The notes beneath the pieces are model-generated. The model worked only from the letters and a program-made list of their open reading frames with translations. It was not told where the DNA came from and did no database searches. From the NCBI GenBank assembly GCA_028066595.1, contig JALCBJ010000043.1:1-58224 (forward strand): a DNA stretch of 58,224 bases, read 5' to 3'. Positions 44,926 to 53,190 of this stretch are shown here, piece after piece. How positions within the stretch are numbered: position 1 is the first letter of the stretch; the number at the start of each line of letters is the position of its first letter. This DNA is from Thermoanaerobaculia bacterium. Lineage in GTDB: Bacteria > Acidobacteriota > Thermoanaerobaculia > Multivoradales > J023. Position numbers and translations under genes: made by a program.

Positions 44926-46320
44926 CTAGCCCTTTAGATTGCGCTCCAACCAGTGGACACCTTCCTCTTCGGTGTCGAATGCGCCGTCGAGTTGCGCCTC
45001 GAAGGCAGCGTCGAGAATCGGGCCGAATCCGGGTCCCGGAGCACGGCCCAGGGCGATCAGATGACGGCCCTTGAGGACGGGCTCGGGTGCCTGATCTCGC
45101 AGATCTAGCTCTGCGGCTCGGTCCAGTAGCCAGCGGCCGGCGGGGAATCCATCGAATGGCAGTGGCGGACGACCCATGTGATCGGCTCGGCAGACCCGGA
45201 CGAGCCGGTCGATGCGTCCGACGCGGCGGGCCAGGCGCCGGATGGCAGCCGGTGAGGCCTGATCGCGCCAGAGAGCGTAGGGATTCATGTGCTCGCGAAC
45301 CAGCGGGACGACCTGGTCGACGAGCTTGCGCGAATCCGTGAGCCGCGCCAGAAAGCTGCGGGTGGGCGTTTCCCCTTCGTGCTCGTGACCCGGCGAGCGC
45401 CAGTGGCCACCGCGAAAGACCGTGGTGAGGGGCTTGCCTAGGTCGTGACAGAGACACGCCAGGCCGACGATCAGATCTTCTTCGTCATCTCCTGTTCGAG
45501 TCTCCGCGAAGGCGTCCAGCACGTGGAGGGTGTGGACCCAGACGTCACCCTCGGGATGCCAGCCGCGATCCTGAGGACAGTGCACGAGGGCCTGCAGCTC
45601 GGGGTAGTGGCGCAGCCAGCCGGTGTCGCGTAGGAAGGTCAGTCCGTTGGAGATGCGGCGTCCACGGATGAGAAGCTTTCGCCATTCGGCGAACAGACGT
45701 TCCGGGGGCAGATCCTCCGGGTCGATGGTGCGGCACAGTGCGACGGTCTCCGACGCTGCCCTCAGCTCGAAGCGAGCGGCGAACTGCATGCCCCGCAGAA
45801 CCCGCAAGGGGTCCTCGGAGAATTGGTGAGATACGTGGCGCAGGACGCGGCCGGCCAGATCAGATCGGCCGTTGGCGGGATCGAGCAGCTCATGGCTCAA
45901 TGGATCCCATCCCATGGCGTTGATCGTGAAATCACGGCGGCGAGCTGCTTCGTCAAAGGTCATGTCCGGGTCGGAGTGGACCTCGAAGCCCCGGTGGCCG
46001 AGCCCGCGCTTAGACTCGCGGCGCGGCAACGCGACATCGATGTCGAGGCCCTTGAGCTTCAGCACGCCGAAGCTGCGGCCCACCAGGTCCAGCGAGAAGC
46101 GCTTCTCCAGCACGCTGACGAGCTGGTCCGGCGCGAGACCGAAGACCTCGAAATCCAAATCCTCCAGATCCTGGCCGAGCAACGCGTCGCGGACCGAGCC
46201 ACCCACGAGCAACGCTCGACCGCCCGCTGCCGCCACGTCTTCACACAGGCGCGCTGCGGCTTGGCTCAGCTCTGGGTCGCGGACGCGGAGTTTTCGGATA
46301 GATGTCGGGAGATCGCGCAT
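44926..46320 (-). CDS. cca: CCA tRNA nucleotidyltransferase (class II) with HD domain
   Basis: Adds or repairs the CCA end of tRNA. The 464-aa protein has the nucleotidyltransferase signature LVGGSVRDALLGQDLEDLDF (GG plus DxD), RRRDFTINAMGWDP, EDPLRVLRGMQFAARF and the E-x-x-x-R-like element LPPERLFAEWRKLL. A C-terminal HD phosphohydrolase domain (CLCHDLGKPLTT) follows. The start at 46320 lacks a Shine-Dalgarno; TAGAGT on the minus strand (46335-46330) lies 9 nt upstream and may be a -10 box for a very short leader. It is divergent from the acyltransferase gene and convergent with the cNMP/FHA gene. Confidence 0.94.
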   Translation of the reverse strand: MRDLPTSIRKLRVRDPELSQAAARLCEDVAAAGGRALLVGGSVRDALLGQDLEDLDFEVFGLAPDQLVSVLEKRFSLDLVGRSFGVLKLKGLDIDVALPRRESKRGLGHRGFEVHSDPDMTFDEAARRRDFTINAMGWDPLSHELLDPANGRSDLAGRVLRHVSHQFSEDPLRVLRGMQFAARFELRAASETVALCRTIDPEDLPPERLFAEWRKLLIRGRRISNGLTFLRDTGWLRHYPELQALVHCPQDRGWHPEGDVWVHTLHVLDAFAETRTGDDEEDLIVGLACLCHDLGKPLTTVFRGGHWRSPGHEHEGETPTRSFLARLTDSRKLVDQVVPLVREHMNPYALWRDQASPAAIRRLARRVGRIDRLVRVCRADHMGRPPLPFDGFPAGRWLLDRAAELDLRDQAPEPVLKGRHLIALGRAPGPGFGPILDAAFEAQLDGAFDTEEEGVHWLERNLKG

Positions 46321-46329
46321 GAACGGTGG

Positions 46330-46335
46330 ACTCTA
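46330..46335 (-). promoter_or_regulatory. -10-like TAGAGT before cca
   Basis: Minus strand TAGAGT ends 9 nt before the cca ATG, which has no ribosome-binding site; this suggests a leader of one to three bases. Confidence 0.3.
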
Positions 46336-46509
46336 CCGAACGACACCTGTGTCCTGTTTGCAAAGATCGTTGGCCCCTGAGCTGGTTCTTCGTCGCCCTG
46401 CCGGCGTGCTCCTTCTCACAATAGCTCTGCTGTTCCTCGTCGTAGCGCCTTGGCAGGCCAACGAAGCCCTCATCCAGGGCTCCAACGAGTTCCGTACAGG
46501 ACACTGGTG

Positions 46510-46524
46510 CGGTGGTGACCACCG
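46510..46524. promoter_or_regulatory. 15-bp palindrome upstream of the acyltransferase gene
   Basis: CGGTGGT-G-ACCACCG is a perfect inverted repeat with 7-bp arms, located 5 bp upstream of the TAGGTT -10-like hexamer and 17 bp before the ATG at 46542. This is a typical operator position between -35 and -10. Confidence 0.4.
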
Positions 46525-46529
46525 TCTGC

Positions 46530-46535
46530 TAGGTT
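46530..46535 (+). promoter_or_regulatory. -10-like TAGGTT for a leaderless acyltransferase message
   Basis: TAGGTT ends 6 nt before the ATG at 46542, so transcription would begin at the start codon. No Shine-Dalgarno is visible. Confidence 0.4.
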
Positions 46536-46541
46536 TCCGCC

Positions 46542-47912
46542 ATGGCAATCGACTCAGCCGAGGCGCGCCTCGAAGTCGCAACCAAAGACGGTCGCAGCGC
46601 CCTGGGGCCGGTGCCGGTCAGCGAGCTCGAGCCGGTGGCCGAGCGAGACGGTGTGTGGTTGCAGGACCGCGAGTCGAACCTGATGGTGATCAACTCGGTG
46701 CTCACCACCGATCAAATGACGATCGAGGATTTGCGGCACGTCTTCCTGGAACGCGTCGTTCAGTTCGACAGCGGCGTACCCTACGGACGTTTTCGCCGCA
46801 TGATCGTACGCAGCGGCGATCGATTCTTCTGGCGAGAGGACGAGGCGTTCGACATCCGCCGTCACATCGTGACGGTAGAAGGAGACGGCCTCCACACCCG
46901 TGACGGATTGCAGGAGTTCATCGGGCGTCAGGCTTCACGACCGCTGCCCGACGATCGTCCACTGTGGCAGTTCCTGTTCGTGCCCGATTTCGGCGACGGC
47001 GGTACGGCCATCGTGGTGCGTATCCACCACGTGATGGGGGACGGTGTCTCCATGGTGCCGATCCTGTTCTCACTGATGGACGTGGATCAGAACGACCCGC
47101 CGGATCCCGATGCGCGGCAGGTCAAGACGCGCGGCACGGCCGGCAAACTGTGGCAGATCTTCACGAAGGCTGCACTGACAGGGCCCTTTCTGCTCGGCGC
47201 TCGCGCCGTGACACCGGCCGACCGCAGCGTGCTCCACGGTCCGGAGCTCGCGGGCCACAAGAGAGTCGCCTGGACCCGACCCCTGGCACTCGACCGCATC
47301 AAGGCGATCAAGAACCGTTTGGGTGCAACGGTCAACGACGTCTTGCTGGCGGCGGTCTCGGGAGCGTTCCGTCGCTACGCTGAGAGCCATCCCGAAGAAT
47401 CCGAGCTGGGTCGGGTCCGCGTGTCCATGCCGGTGAACGTACGACCACCGTCCGAAAAGCCGAAGCTCGAGAACAAATTCGCCGCGGTCATGCTCGACCT
47501 GCCTGTGGATGTGTCGGACCTGCGGGCTCGCCTCGACGAAACCAAACGGCGCATGGACGCGCTCAAGCGATCGGTGGAGCCGATGATTTACTACGGCGCG
47601 GTGAACGTGCTGCTCAAGACGTTGCCACGCAGCTGGAGCCACTGGTTGGTGGACTTCTACGCGCGCAAGTGCACAGCGGTGCTCTCGAACGTACCGGGTC
47701 CCCAGGACGTGCTCTACGTCGCCGGGCGCCGGGTTCGTGCCATGCTCTTCTGGGTGCCTCAGCGAGCCAATATCGGCTTGGGGATCTCGATCCTCAGCTT
47801 CTCCGGAGACGTGCGCATCGGAGTCTTCAGCGACGTCCAGGTGATGAGCGAGCCGATGGCGTTCGTCGACGCCGTCGAGGCCGAGTTGGACCTGTTGGAC
47901 GAGTTGGCGTAG
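46542..47912 (+). CDS. WS/DGAT-type acyltransferase
   Basis: A 456-aa member of the bacterial wax ester synthase/diacylglycerol acyltransferase family, which esterifies fatty acyl-CoA to alcohols or diacylglycerol for storage lipid. The active-site HHxxxDG motif is present (VRIHHVMGDGVSM, about residue 165). Other conserved elements are DRPLWQFLFVPDF, GATVNDVLLAAVSGAFRRY, SMPVNVRPPSE, NKFAAVMLDLPV and the C-terminal TAVLSNVPGPQDVL. The start lacks a ribosome site and fits leaderless expression under the TAGGTT element, beside a perfect palindrome. Storage lipid synthesis is the family role; the substrate cannot be told from sequence. Confidence 0.9.
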   Translation: MAIDSAEARLEVATKDGRSALGPVPVSELEPVAERDGVWLQDRESNLMVINSVLTTDQMTIEDLRHVFLERVVQFDSGVPYGRFRRMIVRSGDRFFWREDEAFDIRRHIVTVEGDGLHTRDGLQEFIGRQASRPLPDDRPLWQFLFVPDFGDGGTAIVVRIHHVMGDGVSMVPILFSLMDVDQNDPPDPDARQVKTRGTAGKLWQIFTKAALTGPFLLGARAVTPADRSVLHGPELAGHKRVAWTRPLALDRIKAIKNRLGATVNDVLLAAVSGAFRRYAESHPEESELGRVRVSMPVNVRPPSEKPKLENKFAAVMLDLPVDVSDLRARLDETKRRMDALKRSVEPMIYYGAVNVLLKTLPRSWSHWLVDFYARKCTAVLSNVPGPQDVLYVAGRRVRAMLFWVPQRANIGLGISILSFSGDVRIGVFSDVQVMSEPMAFVDAVEAELDLLDELA

Positions 47913-47923
47913 AGCTCGCGCGA

Positions 47924-48802
47924 TCAGTCGCGCAAGCTGTCGATGATCTCGAGAATCTGCCGGTCGGCGTCCATGATGGGTAGCGGCGTCGAGCCGGCTC
48001 CGTAGTGGCCACCGCCACCGTAGTCCGACATCAGCTCGCCCACGGAGACATTGCAGGTTCGGTTGAAGATCGAATGCCCCACGTTGAGCATCACGCAATC
48101 CTTGGCATGGGAGAACTGAGCCCGCACCGAGACGTTGGCCTCGGGAAATAGCGTGTAAACCAGAAACCGATTGCCTATGGTGGGCTTCTTGACGCCACGG
48201 AAGTCGGTGAACACGACGTTGCCGTCGAGGCGTGAGCGCTGCATCAGCTCCCAGCAGAATTCTTCGTTCTGTTCGAACATCGCGGTGATGCGGCTTCGCA
48301 CCTCGGGCTTGAGCAGGACTTCACGTAGCGTGTGTTCTTTCAACCAGTCGAGTACTTGATGAAAGAAAGCCTCGTGATCTCCGTGGCCGGTCCGCGGGTC
48401 GACGGTGAATCCCAGGAGGATCCAGCCTTGGGGGCGTAGCACGTCCTCCTCGGCCAGCTGTCCGGAGTCGAATCGATTCGTCTGCTCGACCATTTGGGTG
48501 AACTTCGCTTGTTGGTCGAAATACTCCCAAACGAGCTGCGCAGCACTGGGTGCGACCCGGTGCAAGCCATCGAAGTTGTCCGGCGGCGTCTCGTTCGAGC
48601 CGGTCAACAGATGGTGATCGAACCACCGACCACAGTTCGGGTGGTACGGCACGTTGGCCAGCGTGTCATCCGGCAGGATTTCGACGGCCTTGTCGGTGAT
48701 TTCCTGTGGATGGACCAGTACGATCTCATCGAAATCTTCGTTGTCAGTCAGGATCAGGGCACAGGCCAGTCCGTCGAGATCTGCTCGGGTCACCAGACGC
48801 AT
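47924..48802 (-). CDS. DHH-family phosphoesterase (exopolyphosphatase-like)
   Basis: A 292-aa DHH/DHHA1 protein. The N-terminal VTRADLDGLACALIL supplies the first metal Asp residues, RWFDHHLLTGSN is the DHH motif, and GGGGHYGAGSTPL is the C-terminal DHHA1 Gly-rich substrate loop. Relatives are annotated as exopolyphosphatases or oligoribonucleases/pAp phosphatases; the weak DHH loop and short length leave the substrate open. The ATG at 48802 has GGAGG with 6 nt spacing. It is convergent with the acyltransferase gene and divergent from the J-domain gene. Confidence 0.85.
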   Translation of the reverse strand: MRLVTRADLDGLACALILTDNEDFDEIVLVHPQEITDKAVEILPDDTLANVPYHPNCGRWFDHHLLTGSNETPPDNFDGLHRVAPSAAQLVWEYFDQQAKFTQMVEQTNRFDSGQLAEEDVLRPQGWILLGFTVDPRTGHGDHEAFFHQVLDWLKEHTLREVLLKPEVRSRITAMFEQNEEFCWELMQRSRLDGNVVFTDFRGVKKPTIGNRFLVYTLFPEANVSVRAQFSHAKDCVMLNVGHSIFNRTCNVSVGELMSDYGGGGHYGAGSTPLPIMDADRQILEIIDSLRD

Positions 48803-48927
48803 TCATTTCCTCCGTCTCGATCCTATCGATTATCCCCGACCGGGGAGCGGAAGGAAAGGCCGCAGGACGGGCAGGCGGCTCGGTCTTCGCCGGGTCGGGG
48901 CAGGATCTGGGTTCCTCCGAGCTGACG

Positions 48928-48933
48928 TAGACT
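48928..48933 (+). promoter_or_regulatory. -10-like TAGACT before a 13-codon leader ORF
   Basis: TAGACT ends 6 nt before an ATG at 48940, the same hexamer and nearly the same distance as at the LD-carboxypeptidase gene (43145-43150). Confidence 0.35.
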
Positions 48934-48939
48934 CGCGTT

Positions 48940-48981
48940 ATGGCGAAGAACGTGCGCGAAGGGCGACACCGCCCGCCATGA
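48940..48981 (+). CDS. Putative 13-codon leader peptide coupled to the J-domain gene
   Basis: ATG at 48940 opens a frame MAKNVREGRHRPP that stops with a TGA overlapping the ATG of the J-domain gene (ATGA, 48978-48981). A TAGACT hexamer 6 nt upstream would make it leaderless. Translation of this mini-ORF would deliver ribosomes to the downstream start, which has only GAAGGG about 20 nt away. The coding nature is not proven. Confidence 0.35.
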   Translation: MAKNVREGRHRPP

Positions 48982-49361
48982 GCCGGTGGGGCAAGTGGTT
49001 GGCCGAGGGCGTCCGTTGGGGCGCGTCGAACGCGCCGCTGGTCGCGCGAGCCACGCGCCGCGCGGCGCAGGTGGCGACGGACACTCGGGATGCGTTCCGG
49101 CGCGGCCTGCGCGGCGAGCCGGAACCGCCGCCCTCCGTGCACCAGCGGGTGACTCCCGATCAGGTAGCCGCCTGGTATGCCAACCTGGAGATCGAGCCGG
49201 GTGCGGACTTCGAGACGGTGCACCGCGCTTGGAAGCGCCTGCAGCGGCGCTACCATCCTGACCTGCATGCGGACGACCCCGACCGCGGAGAGCGCGCGAC
49301 GACGTTGATCCAGGAGTTGAACGCAGCCTACGCCGGCCTGAAGACGTACTTGAAGGGATGA
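48978..49361 (+). CDS. Small J-domain protein with C-terminal J domain
   Basis: A 127-aa protein whose last ~65 residues form a J domain (VAAWYANLEIEPGADFETVH, then RAWKRLQRRYHPDLHADDP with the HPD tripeptide, then QELNAAYAGLKTYL). Unlike DnaJ, the J domain is C-terminal; the first ~60 residues are Arg/Ala-rich with a weakly amphipathic WGKWLAEGVRW start. The frame is open far upstream, but the ATG at 48978 begins the similarity and overlaps the stop of a 13-codon ORF. It would recruit DnaK/Hsp70 to an unknown client. Its stop codon lies within the leader element shared by the two VWA genes downstream. Confidence 0.8.
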   Translation: MSRWGKWLAEGVRWGASNAPLVARATRRAAQVATDTRDAFRRGLRGEPEPPPSVHQRVTPDQVAAWYANLEIEPGADFETVHRAWKRLQRRYHPDLHADDPDRGERATTLIQELNAAYAGLKTYLKG

Positions 49362-49389
49362 CGGCACGAGCCTTGCTGAATGGCCGGGC

Positions 49390-50646
49390 ATGCCCCGACG
49401 AGACGCTGGTTCGAGTGGCCGATCGGCCTGCAAGGTTCTGACGCTGTGGGCCCTACTGGGCCTGACATGGGGAACGTCGCCGAGTGTTGCCGAGAGCGCC
49501 GAGGTGCGTTTTCTCCGACCGCCAGCGGGGACGCCCTTGTTCGATGAAGTGGACGTCGAGGTGGCCGTCGAGAGCGAGCGACCGGTCCAGCGGGTCGAGC
49601 TGCGTTTCGACGGAGCGCTGGTAGGACGGCGCACGTCGCCGCCCTGGCGGTGGACGGTCGATGTCGGCCCGCAGAACCGCGCCCGGGTGCTCTACGCCGA
49701 CGTCTTCTTCGAGACCGGAGTCCCGGATCGCGCTGAGCTCTTGGCGCCCCGGTTCGAGACCGACGAAGAGATCGATCTCGGCCTGCGCCAGTTGTACGCC
49801 ACAGTGACCGACCGCAGCGGGCGTCGGGTATCGGGACTCGACAAGAAGGACTTCACCGTCCTCGACGACGGCGAAGAGCAAGAACTCGTGACCTTCGAGG
49901 GTGGTGACATTCCGTTCACCGCCGTCCTTCTCGTGGACAGCAGCCAGAGCGTCCTGCGTCGTGCATTCGGCATCGCCCTGCGTGGCGCCCGCAGCTTCGT
50001 CGAAAGCCTGCGAGAGCACGACGAGGTGAAGCTACTCTTCTTTGGCGATCGCATCACCGGCTCGACACGATGGAACGGACCGGACGACGATGTCGAAGCG
50101 CAGCTCGACTCGCTGGCCGAAGGGCTCACAAGCCTCAGCGGCTCGGCCATCATCGACCACCTCCACCTGGCGTTGCTGCGCGCAGAAACCCGAAACGGGC
50201 GACGTGTGGTCATCGCGCTGACCGACGGTTGGGACCTGCACAGCGTACTGCGAGCCGAGCAGGTGGCGGAGGTGGCCCGGAGATCGCAGGCTCAGATCTT
50301 CATCATTCGATGGGGCCGAATCCACGTCCGCATCACCGGCAACTACGAACGCCTACTGGGAGTCCCCTCGGTGAACAGCTCACTCCGCTCGGCACATCGA
50401 GCGCGCCGCGACTACGTTCACTTGGAAGAGATCGCCAGATCCACCGGTGGACGGGTTCTGGACATCACCGGCATCGACCAGGTCGATGGTGCTCTGAAAG
50501 AAATCCTGGGAGAGTTGCGCGAGCAATATGCCCTGGGCTATTACCCGTCGGATCGAAGGCGCGATGGATCCTGGCACGAGGTAGAGATCCTGGTGAAAGA
50601 CCGGGGTCTCGACGTCAGAACGCGAGGTACCTATGTGGACGATTGA
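49390..50646 (+). CDS. Secreted VWA-domain protein (acidobacterial VWFA-related type), copy 1
   Basis: A 418-aa exported protein with signal peptide VLTLWALLGLTWG (cleavage near SVAESAEV) and an N-terminal Ig-like region (RFLRPPAGTPLFDEVDVEVA, VQRVELRFDGALVG). The linker DFTVLDDGEEQELVTFEGG is typical of the VWFA-related acidobacterial family (TIGR03436 by memory). The VWA domain has MIDAS residues in LLVDSSQSVLRRA (DxSxS) and ALTDGWDLHS. The C-terminal ALGYYPSDRRRDGSWHEVEI is also characteristic. The next gene starts inside its last codons (14-bp overlap). It is probably a periplasmic or surface protein-protein interaction module. Confidence 0.85.
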   Translation: MPRRDAGSSGRSACKVLTLWALLGLTWGTSPSVAESAEVRFLRPPAGTPLFDEVDVEVAVESERPVQRVELRFDGALVGRRTSPPWRWTVDVGPQNRARVLYADVFFETGVPDRAELLAPRFETDEEIDLGLRQLYATVTDRSGRRVSGLDKKDFTVLDDGEEQELVTFEGGDIPFTAVLLVDSSQSVLRRAFGIALRGARSFVESLREHDEVKLLFFGDRITGSTRWNGPDDDVEAQLDSLAEGLTSLSGSAIIDHLHLALLRAETRNGRRVVIALTDGWDLHSVLRAEQVAEVARRSQAQIFIIRWGRIHVRITGNYERLLGVPSVNSSLRSAHRARRDYVHLEEIARSTGGRVLDITGIDQVDGALKEILGELREQYALGYYPSDRRRDGSWHEVEILVKDRGLDVRTRGTYVDD

Positions 50647-51817
50647 CCGGATTCGAATCCGATCGAACCAGAGCTTGGTCGTCCTGTGGCTTGTCTTCGT
50701 TCTTCCGTCGGTAGTGTCGGCGCGACCTTTCGAAACCCCTGCAGAGGAACAGTTGGAGCGATTGAGGAGCACACTCCAGGCTTGGAGCCATGGTCAGGGC
50801 GTGGCCCACGACCAAGTGAAAGCCATCTTCTCGGTCAAGAACGATCCTCGTGACTCCACAGAGACGTCCTGTATTCGCAGCGTCGAATCCGATCTATCGG
50901 GGTTTCTGGAGTCGAAGAATCCATCGCTGCTGTTGCCCCTCACCTTTTGGCAGACGCAGATGCTCCTCCAGTCCACGCGCTGGTCCGGAGCACCTCTTCA
51001 CGCGTTGGATTTCGACCGTATTTTCGATCGGCTGAAGGCCTACCAGAAGCGTGCTGCCAAGGCGAACTCGTCCCTGGCCCGGGAGCAAACCGAGCGTAAT
51101 ACGGCATTGGCCTGGACGGGAGTCGCGGAGCTGTTCGCAGGGCGCGGCAATCGCAAGCTCGAGTCGACCGCCGAAAAGATGCTGCTCCTCGCTTTGGACA
51201 TCGACGAAGATTTGCTGGCGGCTCGCTATCTCTTGGCTTGGGTGGGAGAGAAGATTCACGAGCCGCTGGACGTGATGCGGCCGTGGAGGGAGCTCATGGA
51301 TGAGTACCCTCGAAAGCCAGAGTTCCGTCTGCGCTATGCGCTCAATGCCGCCGGCGCCTCCCGGACGCGATCTGCGATCGAAGAGCTCGAGCGCGTGGCA
51401 CGCAGCGATGGGGACGAGTGGATCCGTGCGCTGGCCTATGAGGAATGGGTCCAGTTGTTGCTGGAGGAATCGCGAGGTACCAAAGGGAGAGCCGCGGCGA
51501 GAGAGATCTTGGAGGAGTCGCGACGTGCCCTGCCTTCTTGGCCGGGACTCGACGTATTGGCGAGCTACCTGGATCTCGAAGGACGGCGAGGCGAAGCGCT
51601 GCACTTGGCAGAGCGAGTCGAGGCCCACCTTTGGCCCGAGTTCGAGGTGTCGCCGCGACTTCGCTACGAGCTACCGAATCCGGCGGTGATCGGCCCCGCG
51701 CGATCCGAGTTGATCGAAGAGCTGACGAGGGGCATGAACGAGTTGAGCAGCCATCTTCGACAGATCGAGGCCGAGCAGGTCCTGCGGCCGCGCAGTCGAC
51801 GGGCTTGCCGGGGGTAG
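50633..51817 (+). CDS. Exported helical-repeat protein paired with VWA, copy 1
   Basis: A 394-aa protein with a hydrophobic start (LVVLWLVFVLPSVVSA, likely signal peptide) and then an all-helical TPR-like sequence. Segments shared with the paralogue at 53177 are LLLPLTFWQTQMLL, DFDRIFDRLKAYQKRA, ARYLLAWVGEKIHEPLDVMR, FRLRYALNAAGASR and LAYEEWVQLLLEES. I do not recognise a named family. ATG 50633 lies within the stop region of the VWA gene (TATGTGGACGATTGA), implying coupled translation and a likely physical partnership with that VWA protein. Confidence 0.78.
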   Translation: MWTIDRIRIRSNQSLVVLWLVFVLPSVVSARPFETPAEEQLERLRSTLQAWSHGQGVAHDQVKAIFSVKNDPRDSTETSCIRSVESDLSGFLESKNPSLLLPLTFWQTQMLLQSTRWSGAPLHALDFDRIFDRLKAYQKRAAKANSSLAREQTERNTALAWTGVAELFAGRGNRKLESTAEKMLLLALDIDEDLLAARYLLAWVGEKIHEPLDVMRPWRELMDEYPRKPEFRLRYALNAAGASRTRSAIEELERVARSDGDEWIRALAYEEWVQLLLEESRGTKGRAAAREILEESRRALPSWPGLDVLASYLDLEGRRGEALHLAERVEAHLWPEFEVSPRLRYELPNPAVIGPARSELIEELTRGMNELSSHLRQIEAEQVLRPRSRRACRG

Positions 51818-51936
51818 GCGGCCTGATACCCGGAACTCTCTCGGTCGAAGACGCGAGCTTCCGGGTGCTCGGCTTCGGCAAGCAAGTGAAAGCGTTTGAA
51901 ACGCTGACGGCACGAACTTTGCTCATTTGGGCAGAC

Positions 51937-53190
51937 ATGCCCCCACGAGACGCTCGTCTGGTCGATCAGTCGAGCTCGCCTGCTCCCACCGGCTGGTTTC
52001 TGCTGTTTCTGCTTCTTGTGACGTCACCCGGCGTGGCTGATAACGCGGATGTGCGATTTCTCCGACCGCCCGCGGGGACGCCGTTGTTCGACGAAGTGGA
52101 CGTCGAGGTGGCGATCGAGAGCGATCAGCCGGTCCAGCGGGTCGAGTTGCGTTTCGACGGCGGCCGTGTCGGCGTGCTGACCGAGCCGCCCTGGCGTTGG
52201 ACCCTCGACGTAGGCGCACACAACCGGGACCGCACCCTCTACGTGGACGTGCATACAGTCGGCGGGCACGTCACCCGGGAAGAGCTCTTCGCGCCGCGCT
52301 TCGAGTCCGACGATGAGATCGATCTGGGCTTGCGCCAGATTTGCGCGACGGTCACGGATCGCAAAGGTCGGCGAGTGCTCGACCTCGAGTCCGGCGATTT
52401 CACGTTGCGAGACGACGGCAAACGGCAGGACGTCGTCACATTCGAGCATGGTGACATTCCGTTCACCGCGGTGCTGTTGATCGACGCCAGCGGCAGCATG
52501 CGAGGACCCTCCCTCGCCACGGCCCTGCGTGGAGCCCGCCGTTTCGTCCGGAGCCTGGAGACCTACGACGAGGCCAAGGTGATGTTGTTCGGCGAGAGGC
52601 TTCTGGCCACGACACGTTGGCTCGGACACGATCAGGCGGACGAGCTCAGCCGCGAGTTGGAGTCCGTGGTCTCCGGGTTCGAAGGCAGAGGCGGCTCGGC
52701 GATCTTCGACTATCTCTTCCTGGCAATGCAGCGCGGTGAGACGCGCCATGGCCGGCGGGCCATCATTCTTTTCGGTGATGGCTGGGACGCCCACAGCGTT
52801 CTGACCCTCGAACAGATCCAGGAAGCGGTGCGGCGCAGCCAGTCACAGATCTACGTCATCCGAAACCGCGATGTCGAGGTCCTTTCCTACGAGACACGTG
52901 GACTGCAGCCGAGCCAGGTGACCTCGCTCCACACCGCGCGGAGGACCCGTGACCACTATCGGAGCCTCGACGAACTCGCGGGCGCCACCGGCGGCAGGGT
53001 CCTGGACATCGAGCACATCGACCAAGTCGAAGCCGCCTTGCAGGAAGTCCTGCGTGAGCTGCGCGAGCAGTATGCCTTGGGCTTCTATCCGTCAGACCGG
53101 CGGGGCGATGGTGCGTGGCACGAAGTGAAGCTATCGGTGGCCGGTGCCGGGCTGAAGGTGCGGACCCGGGAAGGCTATGTCGATGATTGA
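51937..53190 (+). CDS. Secreted VWA-domain protein (acidobacterial VWFA-related type), copy 2
   Basis: A 417-aa paralogue of the protein at 49390, with signal peptide (GWFLLFLLLVTSPGVADNA), the same RFLRPPAGTPLFDEVDVEVA region, and DFTLRDDGKRQDVVTFEHG. Its VWA domain has a canonical MIDAS, LLIDASGSMRGPS, later ILFGDGWDAHS, and the end is ALGFYPSDRRGDGAWHEVKL. The open frame reaches 51445, but that part is antiparallel shadow; the ATG at 51937 matches copy 1. It overlaps the next gene by 14 bp as in copy 1. The MIDAS is more classical than in copy 1 (DASGS versus DSSQS). Confidence 0.87.
   Translation: MPPRDARLVDQSSSPAPTGWFLLFLLLVTSPGVADNADVRFLRPPAGTPLFDEVDVEVAIESDQPVQRVELRFDGGRVGVLTEPPWRWTLDVGAHNRDRTLYVDVHTVGGHVTREELFAPRFESDDEIDLGLRQICATVTDRKGRRVLDLESGDFTLRDDGKRQDVVTFEHGDIPFTAVLLIDASGSMRGPSLATALRGARRFVRSLETYDEAKVMLFGERLLATTRWLGHDQADELSRELESVVSGFEGRGGSAIFDYLFLAMQRGETRHGRRAIILFGDGWDAHSVLTLEQIQEAVRRSQSQIYVIRNRDVEVLSYETRGLQPSQVTSLHTARRTRDHYRSLDELAGATGGRVLDIEHIDQVEAALQEVLRELREQYALGFYPSDRRGDGAWHEVKLSVAGAGLKVRTREGYVDD

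Larger units (their letters stand above)
49359..51817 (+). repeat. Tandem duplication, copy 1 (VWA plus helical protein)
   Basis: A two-gene unit, with its ~30-bp leader beginning TGACGGCACGA, is repeated at 51905-54415. Gene order, sizes (418/394 aa versus 417/412 aa), a 14-bp internal gene overlap and the ATG inside a GGGCA/TGCCC repeat are conserved in both copies. Protein sequences are diverged, so the duplication is old. Confidence 0.8.

Noticed and set aside
50648..50661. tRNA T-arm-like GATTCGAATCC sequence
   Set aside because: It is a 14-bp perfect palindrome inside a coding region with no acceptor, D or anticodon arms around it.
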